Source: Haloactinomyces albus (GTDB taxonomy: Bacteria > Actinomycetota > Actinomycetes > Mycobacteriales > Pseudonocardiaceae). Taken from it: a stretch of DNA of 64,000 nt. Position 1 is the first letter of the stretch, and the number at the start of each line of letters is the position of its first letter. The stretch lies in NCBI RefSeq assembly GCF_031458135.1, contig NZ_JAVDXW010000002.1, positions 186,001-250,000 of the forward strand, written 5' to 3'. The notes below the pieces were generated by a model. It worked only from the letters and a program-made list of their open reading frames with translations. It had not been told where the DNA came from and did not search any database. The position numbers and the translations under genes were made by a program. This document shows positions 26,210-34,886 of the stretch, piece by piece.

Positions 26210-27316
26210 GTGGCCAGCGTGTCCGATGCCCCGATCTGGTGGATGGCGCTGCTGGTGGCCGGCGGACAGTGCGGCCCGGTGCTCATCCGACGCGAATGCC
26301 CGATGACCGCGTTCGTGATCGCGTCGTGTGCGGCGTTTGCGCAATGGCTGCTCAACATGGGGCTGTTGCCGGCCAACCTCGTGCTGTTCGCCGCGCTCTA
26401 CAACGTCGCCTCCCGATGCCGTTGGCACAGCGCGGCATTCGCGGCTGCCGTCGTGGAGCTCGGCGCCCTGCTGGCGAACATCCGGTGGTTCACGTCAGCC
26501 GGTGGGCCGCGCATGCCAGTGGAACTGATCCCGGCCACGATCCTCATCGGCTCCATGTGGATCTGGGGAAACAGCGTCCGCACCCGGCGGGCGTACCTGA
26601 CGAGTCTGCAGGAACGGGCCGTGCAGGCAGAACGCGAGCGCGACAACCAGGCGCACATCGCGGCGGCAACGGAACGTGCCCGGATCGCGCGCGAGATGCA
26701 CGACGTTGTCTCGCACAGCCTCAGCGTCATGGTGGTGCAGGCCAACGGCGCAGCATATAGTCTGCGCAGTCAGCCCGATCGCGCGGAGCAAGCTGTGACG
26801 ACGATTCGCGACACGGGCCAGGCCGCTCTGACCGAGATGCGGCGCATGCTGGGAGTTCTGCGGGATGGCGAGTCCGAGAATGACTCGTATACGCCACAAC
26901 CAGGGATCGCGCAGCTCGATCAGCTGGTGGAGGACGTGCGGGACTTGGACCTGCCCGTGGAGTTCACCGCGGAAGGGGTTCCACGAGCGTTGCCGACCGG
27001 CATGGAACTCGCGGTATACCGCATCGTTCAGGAAGCACTCACCAACACGCGCAAGCACGCCGGACCTCACGTGAGCCGGGCACGGGTGCGGTTGTGGTAT
27101 GGCGATGACGTACTGGAAGTACGCATCTCCGACGATGGTCGTGGCGCGGTCACGTTTCTCGGCAGTACGACCGGCGGCGGGCACGGACTTGTGGGCATGC
27201 AGGAGCGGGTCGCCGTCTATGGCGGATCCATACACAGTGGCCCACAGCCTGGGGGAGGGTTCGAGGTCGTCGCATCATTACCCCTCAATGCTCCGATGAA
27301 CGGTAGTTCCGATTAG
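26210..27316 (+). CDS. NarL-type sensor histidine kinase, 5' end disturbed
   Basis: A membrane sensor with 3-4 remaining hydrophobic segments. It has a HisKA_3 dimerisation domain (RARIAREMHDVVSHSLSVMV, phospho-acceptor His164 counted from 26210), a HATPase domain with the N-box EALTNTRKHA and the G-box SDDGRG. The frame is open upstream to about 26131 with YPRLVDTALAAPLLILSTAG, which belongs to this family's first helix but has no start. A GTG at 26116 begins VYRAVGTWIRE in another frame, one base off. So the native start is probably 26116 with an indel near 26149. It sits 74 bp before its response regulator and beside an ABC exporter, the usual partners of such systems. Confidence 0.8.
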   Translation: MASVSDAPIWWMALLVAGGQCGPVLIRRECPMTAFVIASCAAFAQWLLNMGLLPANLVLFAALYNVASRCRWHSAAFAAAVVELGALLANIRWFTSAGGPRMPVELIPATILIGSMWIWGNSVRTRRAYLTSLQERAVQAERERDNQAHIAAATERARIAREMHDVVSHSLSVMVVQANGAAYSLRSQPDRAEQAVTTIRDTGQAALTEMRRMLGVLRDGESENDSYTPQPGIAQLDQLVEDVRDLDLPVEFTAEGVPRALPTGMELAVYRIVQEALTNTRKHAGPHVSRARVRLWYGDDVLEVRISDDGRGAVTFLGSTTGGGHGLVGMQERVAVYGGSIHSGPQPGGGFEVVASLPLNAPMNGSSD

Positions 27317-27390
27317 CGACGACGTCCAAATTCCTCGTTCTACGTCAAACGCTATCAGACAAGTTCCGTCAAGGAGGGAATGCGGAAACG

Positions 27391-28083
27391 GTGACCGAAT
27401 CACAGAATGGACCGGAGATCCGCGTCGTGCTGGCAGACGATCAGAAGCTCGTGCGGGAAGGTTTCCGCTTAGTCCTCGGAGCGCAGGCGAATATCGACGT
27501 GGTGGGCGAGGCCGAGGACGGCGAGGGCGTGTTGGACATACTTCGGACGCTCCCCGTCGATGTCATCCTCATGGACGTGCGCATGCCGCGAATGGACGGA
27601 GTGGAAGCTACACGGCGCAGCTGCGCGACGACCGGGAGCGCGCGTGTACTGATATTGACGATCTTTGACCTCGACGAGTACGCATACGCGGCACTCAAAG
27701 CGGGAGCAAGTGGCTTTATACTGAAAGACGTCTCGCCAGCGGACCTGCTGTCCGCGATCCGCTCCGTGCACTCGGGAGAAGCGGTCGTAGCTCCCAGCAC
27801 GACACGACGACTTCTTGACCAATTCACGGGCCAATTGCCCAACACCGGCGAGACACCGCCCCCTCCCGCCTCTCTGGAGGAATTGACACCCCGTGAACGG
27901 GAGGTACTCGCTTTGATGGCACGCGGACTGTCGAATGCGGAGATCGCGGGAAGGCTCGTGGTCTCCGAAACAACGGTGAAGACCCACGTAGGGCGCGTGC
28001 TGACAAAACTCGATCTGCGCGACCGGGTGCAAGCGGTAGTGCTGGCATACGAGACCGGACTGGTCAACGCCCGGAACGCCTGA
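27391..28083 (+). CDS. NarL/LuxR-type response regulator
   Basis: A 230-aa regulator. The receiver domain has acidic D16/D17, phospho-acceptor D62 in VILMDVRMP and the K in SGFILKDVSP. The LuxR-type HTH is LTPREREVLALMARGLSNAE followed by SETTVKTHVGRVLTKL. It starts GTG with AAGGAGGG about 12 nt upstream, and follows the histidine kinase. Codon 27 (27469-27471) is TTA, rare in high-GC actinomycetes, so translation may depend on the leucyl tRNA bldA. By family habit it would control the adjacent, now damaged, ABC exporter. An IS4-type element is inserted 21 bp past its stop. Confidence 0.9.
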   Translation: MTESQNGPEIRVVLADDQKLVREGFRLVLGAQANIDVVGEAEDGEGVLDILRTLPVDVILMDVRMPRMDGVEATRRSCATTGSARVLILTIFDLDEYAYAALKAGASGFILKDVSPADLLSAIRSVHSGEAVVAPSTTRRLLDQFTGQLPNTGETPPPPASLEELTPREREVLALMARGLSNAEIAGRLVVSETTVKTHVGRVLTKLDLRDRVQAVVLAYETGLVNARNA

Positions 28084-28113
28084 CACTTCTGCTCGCCCTA
28101 CCAGCGCTAGACC

Positions 28114-29580
28114 CAATACCGCTGATTTAGGTTGGGTGTGGCTGGTAGTGTGTGTTCATGCCCAGGCCTGGTCAGGTGACGTCGTCGTCGCGGGAGCGGT
28201 TGCCGGATCGGATTGCGATTGGGGTGCTCACGCGGGCGTTTCCGCCGGAGTTGGTGGACGAGGTGCTGGCTGCCACGGGGCGGGTGGAGCAGCGCAAACG
28301 GCTGTTGCCGGCGCGGGTGGTGGTGTATTTCGTGCTGGCGATGTGCCTGTTTCGTCAGGAAGGCTATGAAGAGGTCACCCGGCTGTTGACCAACGGATTG
28401 GCCTGGACACGGCACTGGCAGACGCAGTGGCAGGCGCCGACGACGGCGGCGCTGTCGCGAGCCCGGGCCCGGCTGGGTGCCGAGCCGGTGGCCGCGTTGT
28501 TCGAGCGGGTGGCTACTCCGGTGGCTACCGCGGCCACGGCGGGGGCGTGGTATCGCGGCCACCGACTGGTTGCCGTGGACGGCACCACGTTCGATCTGGC
28601 CGACACTCCGGCCAACGGGGACTACTTCGGTCGGCCGGGCAGTTCCCGCGGCGACGGAGTGAGTGCCTATCCGCAGGCCCGCGTGGTCGCGCTGGCCGAG
28701 TGCGGCACGCACGCGATCTTCGCCGCCACGTCGGCGCCGCTGACGACGACCGAGTCCAAACTGGTCCCGAAGTTGTGGCCCGCCCTGGCACCGGACATGC
28801 TGCTGCTGGCCGACCGGGCTTTGTTGAGCTTCGGCGCCTGGCGGGCCGCCACAGCCACCGGGGCCGACCTGCTGTGGCGAGCCCGGTCCAGCGCGGTGCT
28901 GCCCGTAACCCGCCAGTTCGACGACGGCTCGTATCTGTCCGAAATCGTGGCCGCCCGGGACAAAAACCGGCGGGCCGACCCGGCCACCGTGCGGGTGGTC
29001 GAGTTCACCCTCGGCGAGGCCGCGACGGTCTACCGGCTGGTGACCAGCCTGCTCGACCCGGAGCAGGCTCCCGCTGCCGAACTGGCCGCCCTGTATGCCC
29101 AACGGTGGGAGATCGAAACCGCCCTGGACGAACTCAAAACCCACCAAGGCGGGCCCAACCTGATCCTGCGCTCGCAACACCCCGACGGGGTCGAACAGGA
29201 ACTCTACGGTTTCCTACTGACCCACCACGCCCTGCGCGGCCTGATGCACGACACCGCCGCCAGCGCCGAGACCGATCCCGACCGGATCTCGTTTCTGCGC
29301 ACACTGCGCGTCGTCCGCCGCCAGGTCACCGACCAGGCGGCTTTTTCCCCCGAACCGCCTGATGCGAGCACTACGGTGCACCCGTAAGGAACTGCTACGT
29401 CATCCGCTGCCGCCCCGCCGACGTCGTTCCAACCCCCGCGTGGTCAAACGCAAAATGGCCAACTGGCACCTCAAACGCGCCCACCACCGAGACCCACCCC
29501 CACCCAACATCACGATCACCATCGTCACCGCCACCAAACCGGCTCCACAACGCCGAAAACCACCAAAGTAAGCAGTATTG
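28114..29580 (+). mobile_element. IS4-family insertion sequence with 10-bp target duplication
   Basis: A 1467-bp element. The left end starts CAATACCGCTGATTTAGGTT and the right end is its imperfect inverse (CAATACTGCTTACTTTGG read on the minus strand). It is flanked by a perfect direct repeat GCGCTAGACC at 28104-28113 and 29581-29590, the target-site duplication. It holds one transposase gene. The perfect duplication suggests a fairly recent insertion, just past the response-regulator stop, separating it from the isomerase remnant. Confidence 0.88.
28158..29571 (+). pseudogene. IS4-type transposase, needs a +1 frameshift near its 3' end
   Basis: A DDE transposase: D141 in VAVDGTTFDLADT, D219 in LLLADRALLSFG, and the IS4 YREK signature Y313-R316-E320-K327 (YAQRWEIETALDELK). 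The zero frame stops at 29387. The family's C-terminus (NPRVVKRKMANWHLKRAHHR and on to about 29571) lies one base ahead, reached by skipping a C in the CCCCC run at 29347-29351. Either an insertion has clipped the last 60 or so residues, or the TCC-CCC-G site serves +1 slippage. All catalytic residues precede the break. Confidence 0.8.
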
Positions 29581-29599
29581 GCGCTAGACCGCATGGGGA

Positions 29600-29745
29600 G
29601 GTCGGCGCCTCGCTCGTAAGTTGGCGCGGGACACGGTGATGCACGGTGGCTTTGTCTGCGGTACCGCGAGCGTGACCGGCCTCGTCGAGCAGGACGACAT
29701 GTTCTGCTGTGGCTCCTTCCTGGGACGAGTCGGTGAAGCTTTGTC
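29600..29745 (-). pseudogene. idi: isopentenyl-diphosphate isomerase N-terminal fragment
   Basis: The minus strand reads EHVVLLDEAGHARGTADKAT then VHHR, the opening of type I IDI (..E.VVLLDE.G...GTA.KA.VHH..TPLHLAFS). It breaks off exactly where TPLHLAFS should follow, within 10-20 bp of the IS target site side. All metal ligands and the catalytic Cys/Glu are missing. Together with the prenyl synthase and encapsulin remnant nearby it points to a former terpenoid locus. Confidence 0.6.
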
Positions 29746-30026
29746 GATCTTGCCCGTTTACCGTTAGTTGGTCGACGTATCGTTCGTGTGATGCAGTACG
29801 GGCCAGCACCCTGTCGCCGTGTGCTGTATCGATCACCGACTGTGCTTAATACAGGCAAGTGATCACTCGATTTCGTGATCGACACGGCAACCTCAGCCCG
29901 ACACGATCATGTCGACCAAGATCACGTTCGGACGCGCCCTGGTGGGACACGTGGTGAGACGAATCCACAGTGGCTCACGGACGGATCGCCTCTTCCGGGT
30001 ATGCCGACATGCGTTCCTGGAGTGAC

Positions 30027-30643
30027 ATGAATGGGTGGTGTGTGGTGACGAGCACGGAGTCGGTGGCTGGACAGGAAAGTGGCGACGGCCGGTCGCAGTT
30101 GAGTCTGGGGACGGCGGCTGCGCGGAATCTGGCGACGACGAAGACGCCGCCGCAGATGCAGGCGATCAGCCCGCGGTGGCTGCTGCGCATGCTGCCCTGG
30201 GTCGAGACCACCAGCGGCACCTACCGGGTCAACCGCCGGTTGACCTATGCCCTCGGCGACGGGCGGGTGGCCTTTTCCAACACCGGGGACCAGGTCCGCG
30301 TCGTGCCCCCGAACTACGTGAACTGCCCTCGCTACGTGGGCTCGACGACGAAGAGACACTGACCGTGCTGGCCGATCGATTCACCCAGCACCACTACGCT
30401 CCCGGCGACGTGCTGACCACTGCCGGGCATCCGGCCGAGGAGCTGCTGCTGGCCCACGGCAAGGTCAACACCCGCATCCCCGGTGCCTACGGCGGCGAGG
30501 CCTCACTGGAGGTACTCGCCGATGGCCAGTTCCTCGGCGACGGCGTCCTCACCGGCACACAACCAACCTGGCCGGTCACCACCACAGCCATGACTCCGTG
30601 CGACGCCCTCGGCGCGTTGGAAAACGTCGAAATCGCTCGGTGA
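30027..30643 (+). pseudogene. family 2B encapsulin shell protein, truncated and frameshifted
   Basis: The first frame reads [20 protein letters not shown] then [37 protein letters not shown] and VRVVPP. One base is lost in the C-run at 30306-30310, and the next frame continues [20 protein letters not shown] then ADRFTQHHYAPGDVLTTAGH, the cyclic-nucleotide-binding insertion of family 2B encapsulins. Full proteins are about 450-480 aa with an HK97-fold shell domain. Here only about 200 codons remain and the shell fold is deleted before a short tail (GALENVEIAR). It cannot assemble. The TGA at 30641-30643 lies 13 bp before the cargo-type prenyl synthase. Confidence 0.72.
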
Positions 30644-30656
30644 AAGGAGCGAGACC

Positions 30657-31694
30657 ATGGCCTCCACCGAGATGATGCCTCACGAACCTCAGGCGCAGGA
30701 AGCGCTGGCGTGGAGCCGCCGGCACGTCGATCCCGCGCTGCGGGCGGCCATCGACACGCTGCCCGAGGACATGCGCCACATCGCCGGGTATCACTTCGGC
30801 TGGTGGGACGAACACGGCCAGCCCATCCAGGCCGGAAGCGGTAAGACCCTGCGCTCCGCGCTGCTCCTGCTCACCGCCGAGGCCGTCGGCGGGTCCGTGC
30901 AGGCGGCGGTCCCGGCCGCGGTCGCGGTGGAGCTGGTGCACAACTTCTCGTTGATCCACGATGATGTCATCGACACCGATGCCACCCGTCGCCACCGTCC
31001 CACGGCTTGGAGCGCGTTCGGGATCAGCGCGGCGATCCTGGCCGGAGATGCCCTGCTCACCTTGGCCTCCGGCGTGCTCGCCGGCAGTGGGCACCCCGCC
31101 GCCCTACCGGGAATGCGGCTGCTCAACACCGCGGTGCAAGAACTGATTCAAGGCCAGGTCATGGACCTGTCCTTCGAGCAACGCAGCGACGTCGACCTGG
31201 CCGAATGCCAGCACATGGCCCAAGCCAAAACCGCCACCCTGCTGGCAGCCGCCTGCGAACTCGGTGCCCTGTTCGCAGGCGCCAGCTCCGAACGAACCGA
31301 GCACCTGCGCAATTTCGGCCACGAACTCGGAGTGGCCTTCCAGCACGTCGACGACCTGCTGGGCATCTGGGGCGACCCGCAACACACCGGTAAACCGGCC
31401 TATTCGGACGTGCGCGCCGGCAAGAAAACTCTGCCCGTGGTGTTCGCACTGAACTCCGACACACCAGCCGGAAACGAACTCGCCTCCCGCTATCACCACG
31501 ACACCCCGCACTCGGCCACCGAACTGACCGAGACCGCAGAACTCGTTGACCACGCCGGCGGACGCGCCTGGAGCCAGACCCAGGCCGACCAGCGCCTCAC
31601 CCAAGCCCTCCAGCACCTCCACGCGGCAAGCCCCGTCACACGCGCCACCGAGCTGGACGCCCTCGCCCGTCTGGTCACCCACCGCGACCATTAG
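30657..31694 (+). CDS. polyprenyl synthetase (family 2 encapsulin cargo type)
   Basis: A 345-aa trans-prenyltransferase that condenses isopentenyl diphosphate with an allylic diphosphate, probably giving geranyl or farnesyl diphosphate. Both Asp-rich motifs are intact: D102-D103-x-x-D106 in LIHDDVID and D232-D233...D240 in HVDDLLGIWGD, with the Lys of GSGKTLRSALLLL. AAAGGAG precedes the ATG. The N-terminal 40 or so residues, including ALAWSRRHVDPALRAAIDTL, match the family that travels with 2B encapsulins, whose extended N-terminus is thought to direct loading into the shell. Here the shell gene just upstream is broken, so the enzyme would be free in the cytosol. No terpene cyclase is visible. 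Confidence 0.88.
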   Translation: MASTEMMPHEPQAQEALAWSRRHVDPALRAAIDTLPEDMRHIAGYHFGWWDEHGQPIQAGSGKTLRSALLLLTAEAVGGSVQAAVPAAVAVELVHNFSLIHDDVIDTDATRRHRPTAWSAFGISAAILAGDALLTLASGVLAGSGHPAALPGMRLLNTAVQELIQGQVMDLSFEQRSDVDLAECQHMAQAKTATLLAAACELGALFAGASSERTEHLRNFGHELGVAFQHVDDLLGIWGDPQHTGKPAYSDVRAGKKTLPVVFALNSDTPAGNELASRYHHDTPHSATELTETAELVDHAGGRAWSQTQADQRLTQALQHLHAASPVTRATELDALARLVTHRDH

Positions 31695-31929
31695 CACCGC
31701 AACCACGAGTCAGTCGATTACAAGAGCCTGCCAGTCCGGGAAGCCGAGGTTGGTTCGCCATGGACGCTGCCGTCCGGGATGAGGGCATAGCTTCAGGTGA
31801 CCACCTGCCTCGCGGAGCAGGACGCCCCCATCCACCTCCGTGCCCACAGACGCGTCGACGCCCACGTGCGCTACAACATCGTCGAACGCACCCTCGGCGA
31901 CGGCAATCGCGAGATCCTCGCCACTGGTG

Positions 31930-32135
31930 AGCGACCACATGCACCGCACCGTGCCGCGCCTGCGGCAGCGCGTGGGCCATCTACGAGGAAAAGAAACCGA
32001 CGTCAACATCGCCGTGACCCTCGCCGAGGACGCGGCCCTGGACACACCGGTTCGGCACCGCCCTGTTGATCTCCGCAGACAGCGACCTGTGCCCGGCGAT
32101 CCGCTCCGTACGCCGCATCGACCCACAGGCCGAAC
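31930..32135 (+). pseudogene. NYN-domain (PIN-like) ribonuclease fragment
   Basis: Three frames in turn give CTAPCRACGSAWAIYEEK, ETDVNIAVTLAEDAALD and RFGTALLISADSDLCPAIRS then VRRIDPQ. Joined, this is the core of a NYN/LabA-type protein (C-x-x-C..YEEK.TDVNIA....DA....(D/G)TALLIS.DSDL.PAI). Two single-base shifts (near 31990 and 32050) and missing ends make it non-functional. It lies antisense to, and meets, the ImmA/IrrE-like fragment. Confidence 0.6.
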
Positions 32136-32314
32136 ACTCCTGGTGGGGGCAGGGGGTACGGCACAAGCTTGATCGGGCGATCCCTGCGGTGGGCCAGCCG
32201 GTCACAGAGCACATGAATGTCCAGCGGGGTGTCGAGGCGCAGTTCCCGCAGGAGGTCCCGGACACCGCGGCGGAGTTGTAGGTCGTTTCGCCAGCCTCCG
32301 GTGTCGTGCTTCAC
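32110..32314 (-). pseudogene. ImmA/IrrE-like toxin-component N-terminal fragment
   Basis: A GTG at 32314 overlaps the hydrolase stop (GTGA) and opens GVRDLLRELRLDTPLDIHVL, then CDRLAHRRDRPIKLVPYPLP and GVFGLWV. This is the N-terminal part of the actinobacterial ImmA/IrrE-type metallopeptidase/toxin family. The following HExxH zinc site is missing: the sequence runs into the NYN fragment on the other strand. The overlap suggests it was once the distal gene of the hydrolase operon, or that the junction is fortuitous. Confidence 0.5.
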
Positions 32315-33162
32315 GGATGTGGCTTCGTGAACAGCTTCCCGAGTGCGGACGCGCCGGCCCAGGGATGGCTGACCAGCCCATTGTGCCCACCGGGCATCTC
32401 GAGCATCGGGCGATCGAGGGCGTCTGCCAGACGCTCGGCGCAGCGATATTCCCACCGGCCCCGTGACTGCTCACCACCGGTGGGAACGATCCTCGCTGAT
32501 GCCGAAAGGGACCCGAGCCGCGCGGTATCCACGGTGGCATCACGTACCGCGGGAAAGTCATGGGCGAAAAACCGGCGCAAATTCGCCTCGACATCACCGA
32601 CCTGCGGAGCCGCCTGCGCCCCGGCCTCGGCAGTGCCCGGTTCATTGCCGCTGAACGACACGAAGTGCTGGATCGCAGCGTGCACGTCGTGGCGGGCGAG
32701 TTCGGCCACCTCCGCCAACCCGGTTTCCTGACGCGCATCGGAGACCAGCGAGAGCATCGGTGGTTCGTGCGCGACCAGCATCGCCACCCGCTCGGGGTGC
32801 CGTAGAGCCAGGTACAACCCGATGACCGCACCGATACTGGGGCCGACCACCAAGGCAGGCTGGGCTACCACCGCAGCCAGCAACGCTGCCGCGTCGTCGG
32901 CATGGGTGCCCATCGTGGTCGGTGCAGTCGCATCGTCACCGGAGACGGTACTTCGGGACAGGCCGCGGCGATCGTAGGAGATCACCTGGTAGTGCCGGGC
33001 CAACTCCTCGGCGATCTGTTCGGTGGTGCCCGCCTCGCTCAAACCCCCTTGAATGAGCAAGACCGGACGACCTGCACCACGCGTCTCGTAGTAGAGCTCC
33101 GCGCCGTCGACCGCGACCGTTCCCCGACGTACCGGCACCGCCACCCCACTTCCCCGGCCCAT
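32311..33162 (-). CDS. alpha/beta hydrolase
   Basis: A 283-aa hydrolase from the ATG at 33162, which has GAGGAGGAG upstream (a longer frame to 33237 lacks support). The nucleophile elbow is VVGPSIGAVIG (Ser109), preceded by the oxyanion strand VLLIQGGLSE; a C-terminal GGHNGLVSHP supplies the catalytic His. It belongs to the broad epoxide-hydrolase/haloperoxidase-like group; its substrate is unknown. It stands next to the ImmA/IrrE fragment and away from the polyketide genes, so I do not tie it to that pathway. Confidence 0.85.
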   Translation of the reverse strand: MGRGSGVAVPVRRGTVAVDGAELYYETRGAGRPVLLIQGGLSEAGTTEQIAEELARHYQVISYDRRGLSRSTVSGDDATAPTTMGTHADDAAALLAAVVAQPALVVGPSIGAVIGLYLALRHPERVAMLVAHEPPMLSLVSDARQETGLAEVAELARHDVHAAIQHFVSFSGNEPGTAEAGAQAAPQVGDVEANLRRFFAHDFPAVRDATVDTARLGSLSASARIVPTGGEQSRGRWEYRCAERLADALDRPMLEMPGGHNGLVSHPWAGASALGKLFTKPHP

Positions 33163-33239
33163 CTCCGCTGCTCCTCCTCGCTCCACACGCACTTCCAAAC
33201 GATCACTTCCACACACCCCAGCACGGCGCATACTCACTC

Positions 33240-33510
33240 GGAGGAGTGGTTTTTTCCGTACGTCCGCTTTGTGCTTCGTCCACTGTGTTCGGTCCTGCGG
33301 CGGTATACGATCCTCCGGCCGCCTTCAACCGACGCAACTGCCGTCCTTGGGTGAAGTCCTCCACGGTGATGGAAAACCGGGTGGGCGGGTTGTCCAGGAT
33401 CGCACGGACGGTGCCGGCCTGCCAACCGTCGGCCAGCCGGTGCCGGTTCTGCTCCGGCCGCTGCGCCGACGGATAATTGAGGATCAGGACGACTTCTCGG
33501 CTCGTGTAGT
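33240..33510 (-). pseudogene. possible large serine recombinase fragment
   Basis: The minus strand holds NRHRLADGWQAGTVRAILDN and PPTRFSITVEDFTQGRQL. The GW..GTVRAIL.NP motif is typical of the Recombinase domain of large serine integrases. It has no start, the preceding codon region has a stop, and the fragment is under 90 residues. If real, it is a third recombinase scar in this window and marks the border of the polyketide cluster. Confidence 0.35.
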
Positions 33511-33785
33511 AGTCCGATCACCTGACGTTGGACATACCGAGACACATGAAATTCCTCAGTCGATCGGTGATTTCAGTGGGTTTTCCGCTGGTTTCAGCGT
33601 GTTTGTGAAATGACATGTGAGCCACAGGAAAAAGAATGATTCGTTACGCGGAGCGAGAGAAAACCGTCAGCCTCGGCGCCGGGGTGGTGTCAAGAGCACC
33701 CGCTCCTTCCGGAGAGTTGAGCGACGGAGTCCAACGCGGATCGTTCTCACACAACGCTTCCGTAGTCGTGGCCGGATCGTGCATT

Positions 33786-34556
33786 ATGCGGCGTGTGAAC
33801 CAGACGAAGTGGATCGAGCGTCGAAACGCCAATCCGCAGGCCCGAATCCGGTTGTTCTGCTATCCCCATGCCGGCGGCGCCGCGTCGGCGTTCCAAACGT
33901 GGCAGCAGTCGATGCCGGAGACCGTCGAGGTATGCCCCGTTCAACCGCCTGGCCGATGGGCGCGGTACCACGAGTCGCCGTTCCGCCGCGTTGAACCCGC
34001 CGCTGCCTCGTTCGTCGAAGCGATCGAGTCGCTTTCGGACCTCCCGTTCGTTTTCTTCGGTCACAGCCTCGGCGCCCTCGTGATGTTCGAGGCGACAAGG
34101 CTTCTCGAAGCGGGTGGCGGACAACGCCCGAGAGCATGCGTCGTAGGCGCCCGTGGGGCGCCGCACGTTGATGCGGGACGTCCCGCGCGGGGCATCGTGG
34201 CCGATGACGAATGCCTCCTCGCGTGGGTCACTGAGCGTTACGGGCAAATCCCCGGCTTTGACGATCCGGGAGTTCGCGAGCTCTTCCTTCCCGTGTTGCG
34301 CGCGGACCTCGAGGCGTTCGCGCATTATGCGTTCGCGCCCGCCCCACCGCTGGCCACGCCGCTCTTCGCGTTCAGTGGTGACGCGGACAAGGCGGTGCGG
34401 GCCGAAGACCTCAACGCCTGGCGCGAGCACACCACCGGTTCCTTCGAGGCCACTGTCCTTCCTGGCGATCACTTCTTCGTCCACGATCAGCGCTCGGGGT
34501 TCCTGGCTCGTCTCGCCGAGTTGCTCGAGAAGCTCACTATCGATCACGAATCGTGA
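33786..34556 (+). CDS. type II thioesterase of polyketide synthesis
   Basis: A 256-aa alpha/beta hydrolase of the TEII/GrsT class, which removes stalled or wrong acyl groups from carrier proteins. RLFCYPHAGGAASAFQTW near the start, the nucleophile S94 in FFGHSLGALVMFEATRLL, D199 in FSGDADKAV and H229 in PGDHFFVHDQ are all present. I start at ATG 33786; a GTG three codons on (MNQTKW...) is equally possible, and neither has a strong ribosome-binding site. It is the first gene of the polyketide cluster here, 330 bp before PKS1 on the same strand. Confidence 0.9.
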   Translation: MRRVNQTKWIERRNANPQARIRLFCYPHAGGAASAFQTWQQSMPETVEVCPVQPPGRWARYHESPFRRVEPAAASFVEAIESLSDLPFVFFGHSLGALVMFEATRLLEAGGGQRPRACVVGARGAPHVDAGRPARGIVADDECLLAWVTERYGQIPGFDDPGVRELFLPVLRADLEAFAHYAFAPAPPLATPLFAFSGDADKAVRAEDLNAWREHTTGSFEATVLPGDHFFVHDQRSGFLARLAELLEKLTIDHES

Positions 34557-34886
34557 CCATAATTTAACAAATTCAATGTGCCCCGTCTGGATTGACATCA
34601 CCCATTTGGCGGTGCAGACTACGAGAGATCCTCACGACTGACCGAAACGAGAGGTGTCCGGATTGGCACTGGTCCCGTCGGCCGCCCTATATCCTTCCTT
34701 CTCGGGAATGTTACCGAACAATAACCCCGTGTTGGTCTCGCCGTAAAGATTATGGCCAACGATATCGTTCCATGGTGTTTGATGCCCGATTGGGTTGTGT
34801 CTCCTGATTAATTGGATCAATGCGACCGGTACGCCTAAAACCGGTGTCGTCGGGTTTCTTTTTGTGAATTCTCCTGGAGGGGTTCA
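34557..34886 (+). promoter_or_regulatory. PKS leader region with hairpin and T-tract
   Basis: This is the AT-richest stretch in the right half of the window. ACCGGT at 34825-34830 and ACCGGT at 34840-34845 can pair, and TTTCTTTTT follows at 34855-34863, a layout of an intrinsic terminator or attenuator. Only 23 bp later PKS1 starts with the ribosome-binding site GGAGGGG. The promoter is probably between 34600 and 34800, but I cannot fix it. Confidence 0.45.

Noticed and set aside
27381-27395. Mini-frame ATGCGGAAACGGTGA overlapping the response-regulator start
   Set aside because: It looks like a leader peptide, but the AAGGAGGG is only 1-2 nt from its ATG, too close to initiate there. The motif more likely serves the GTG of the regulator.
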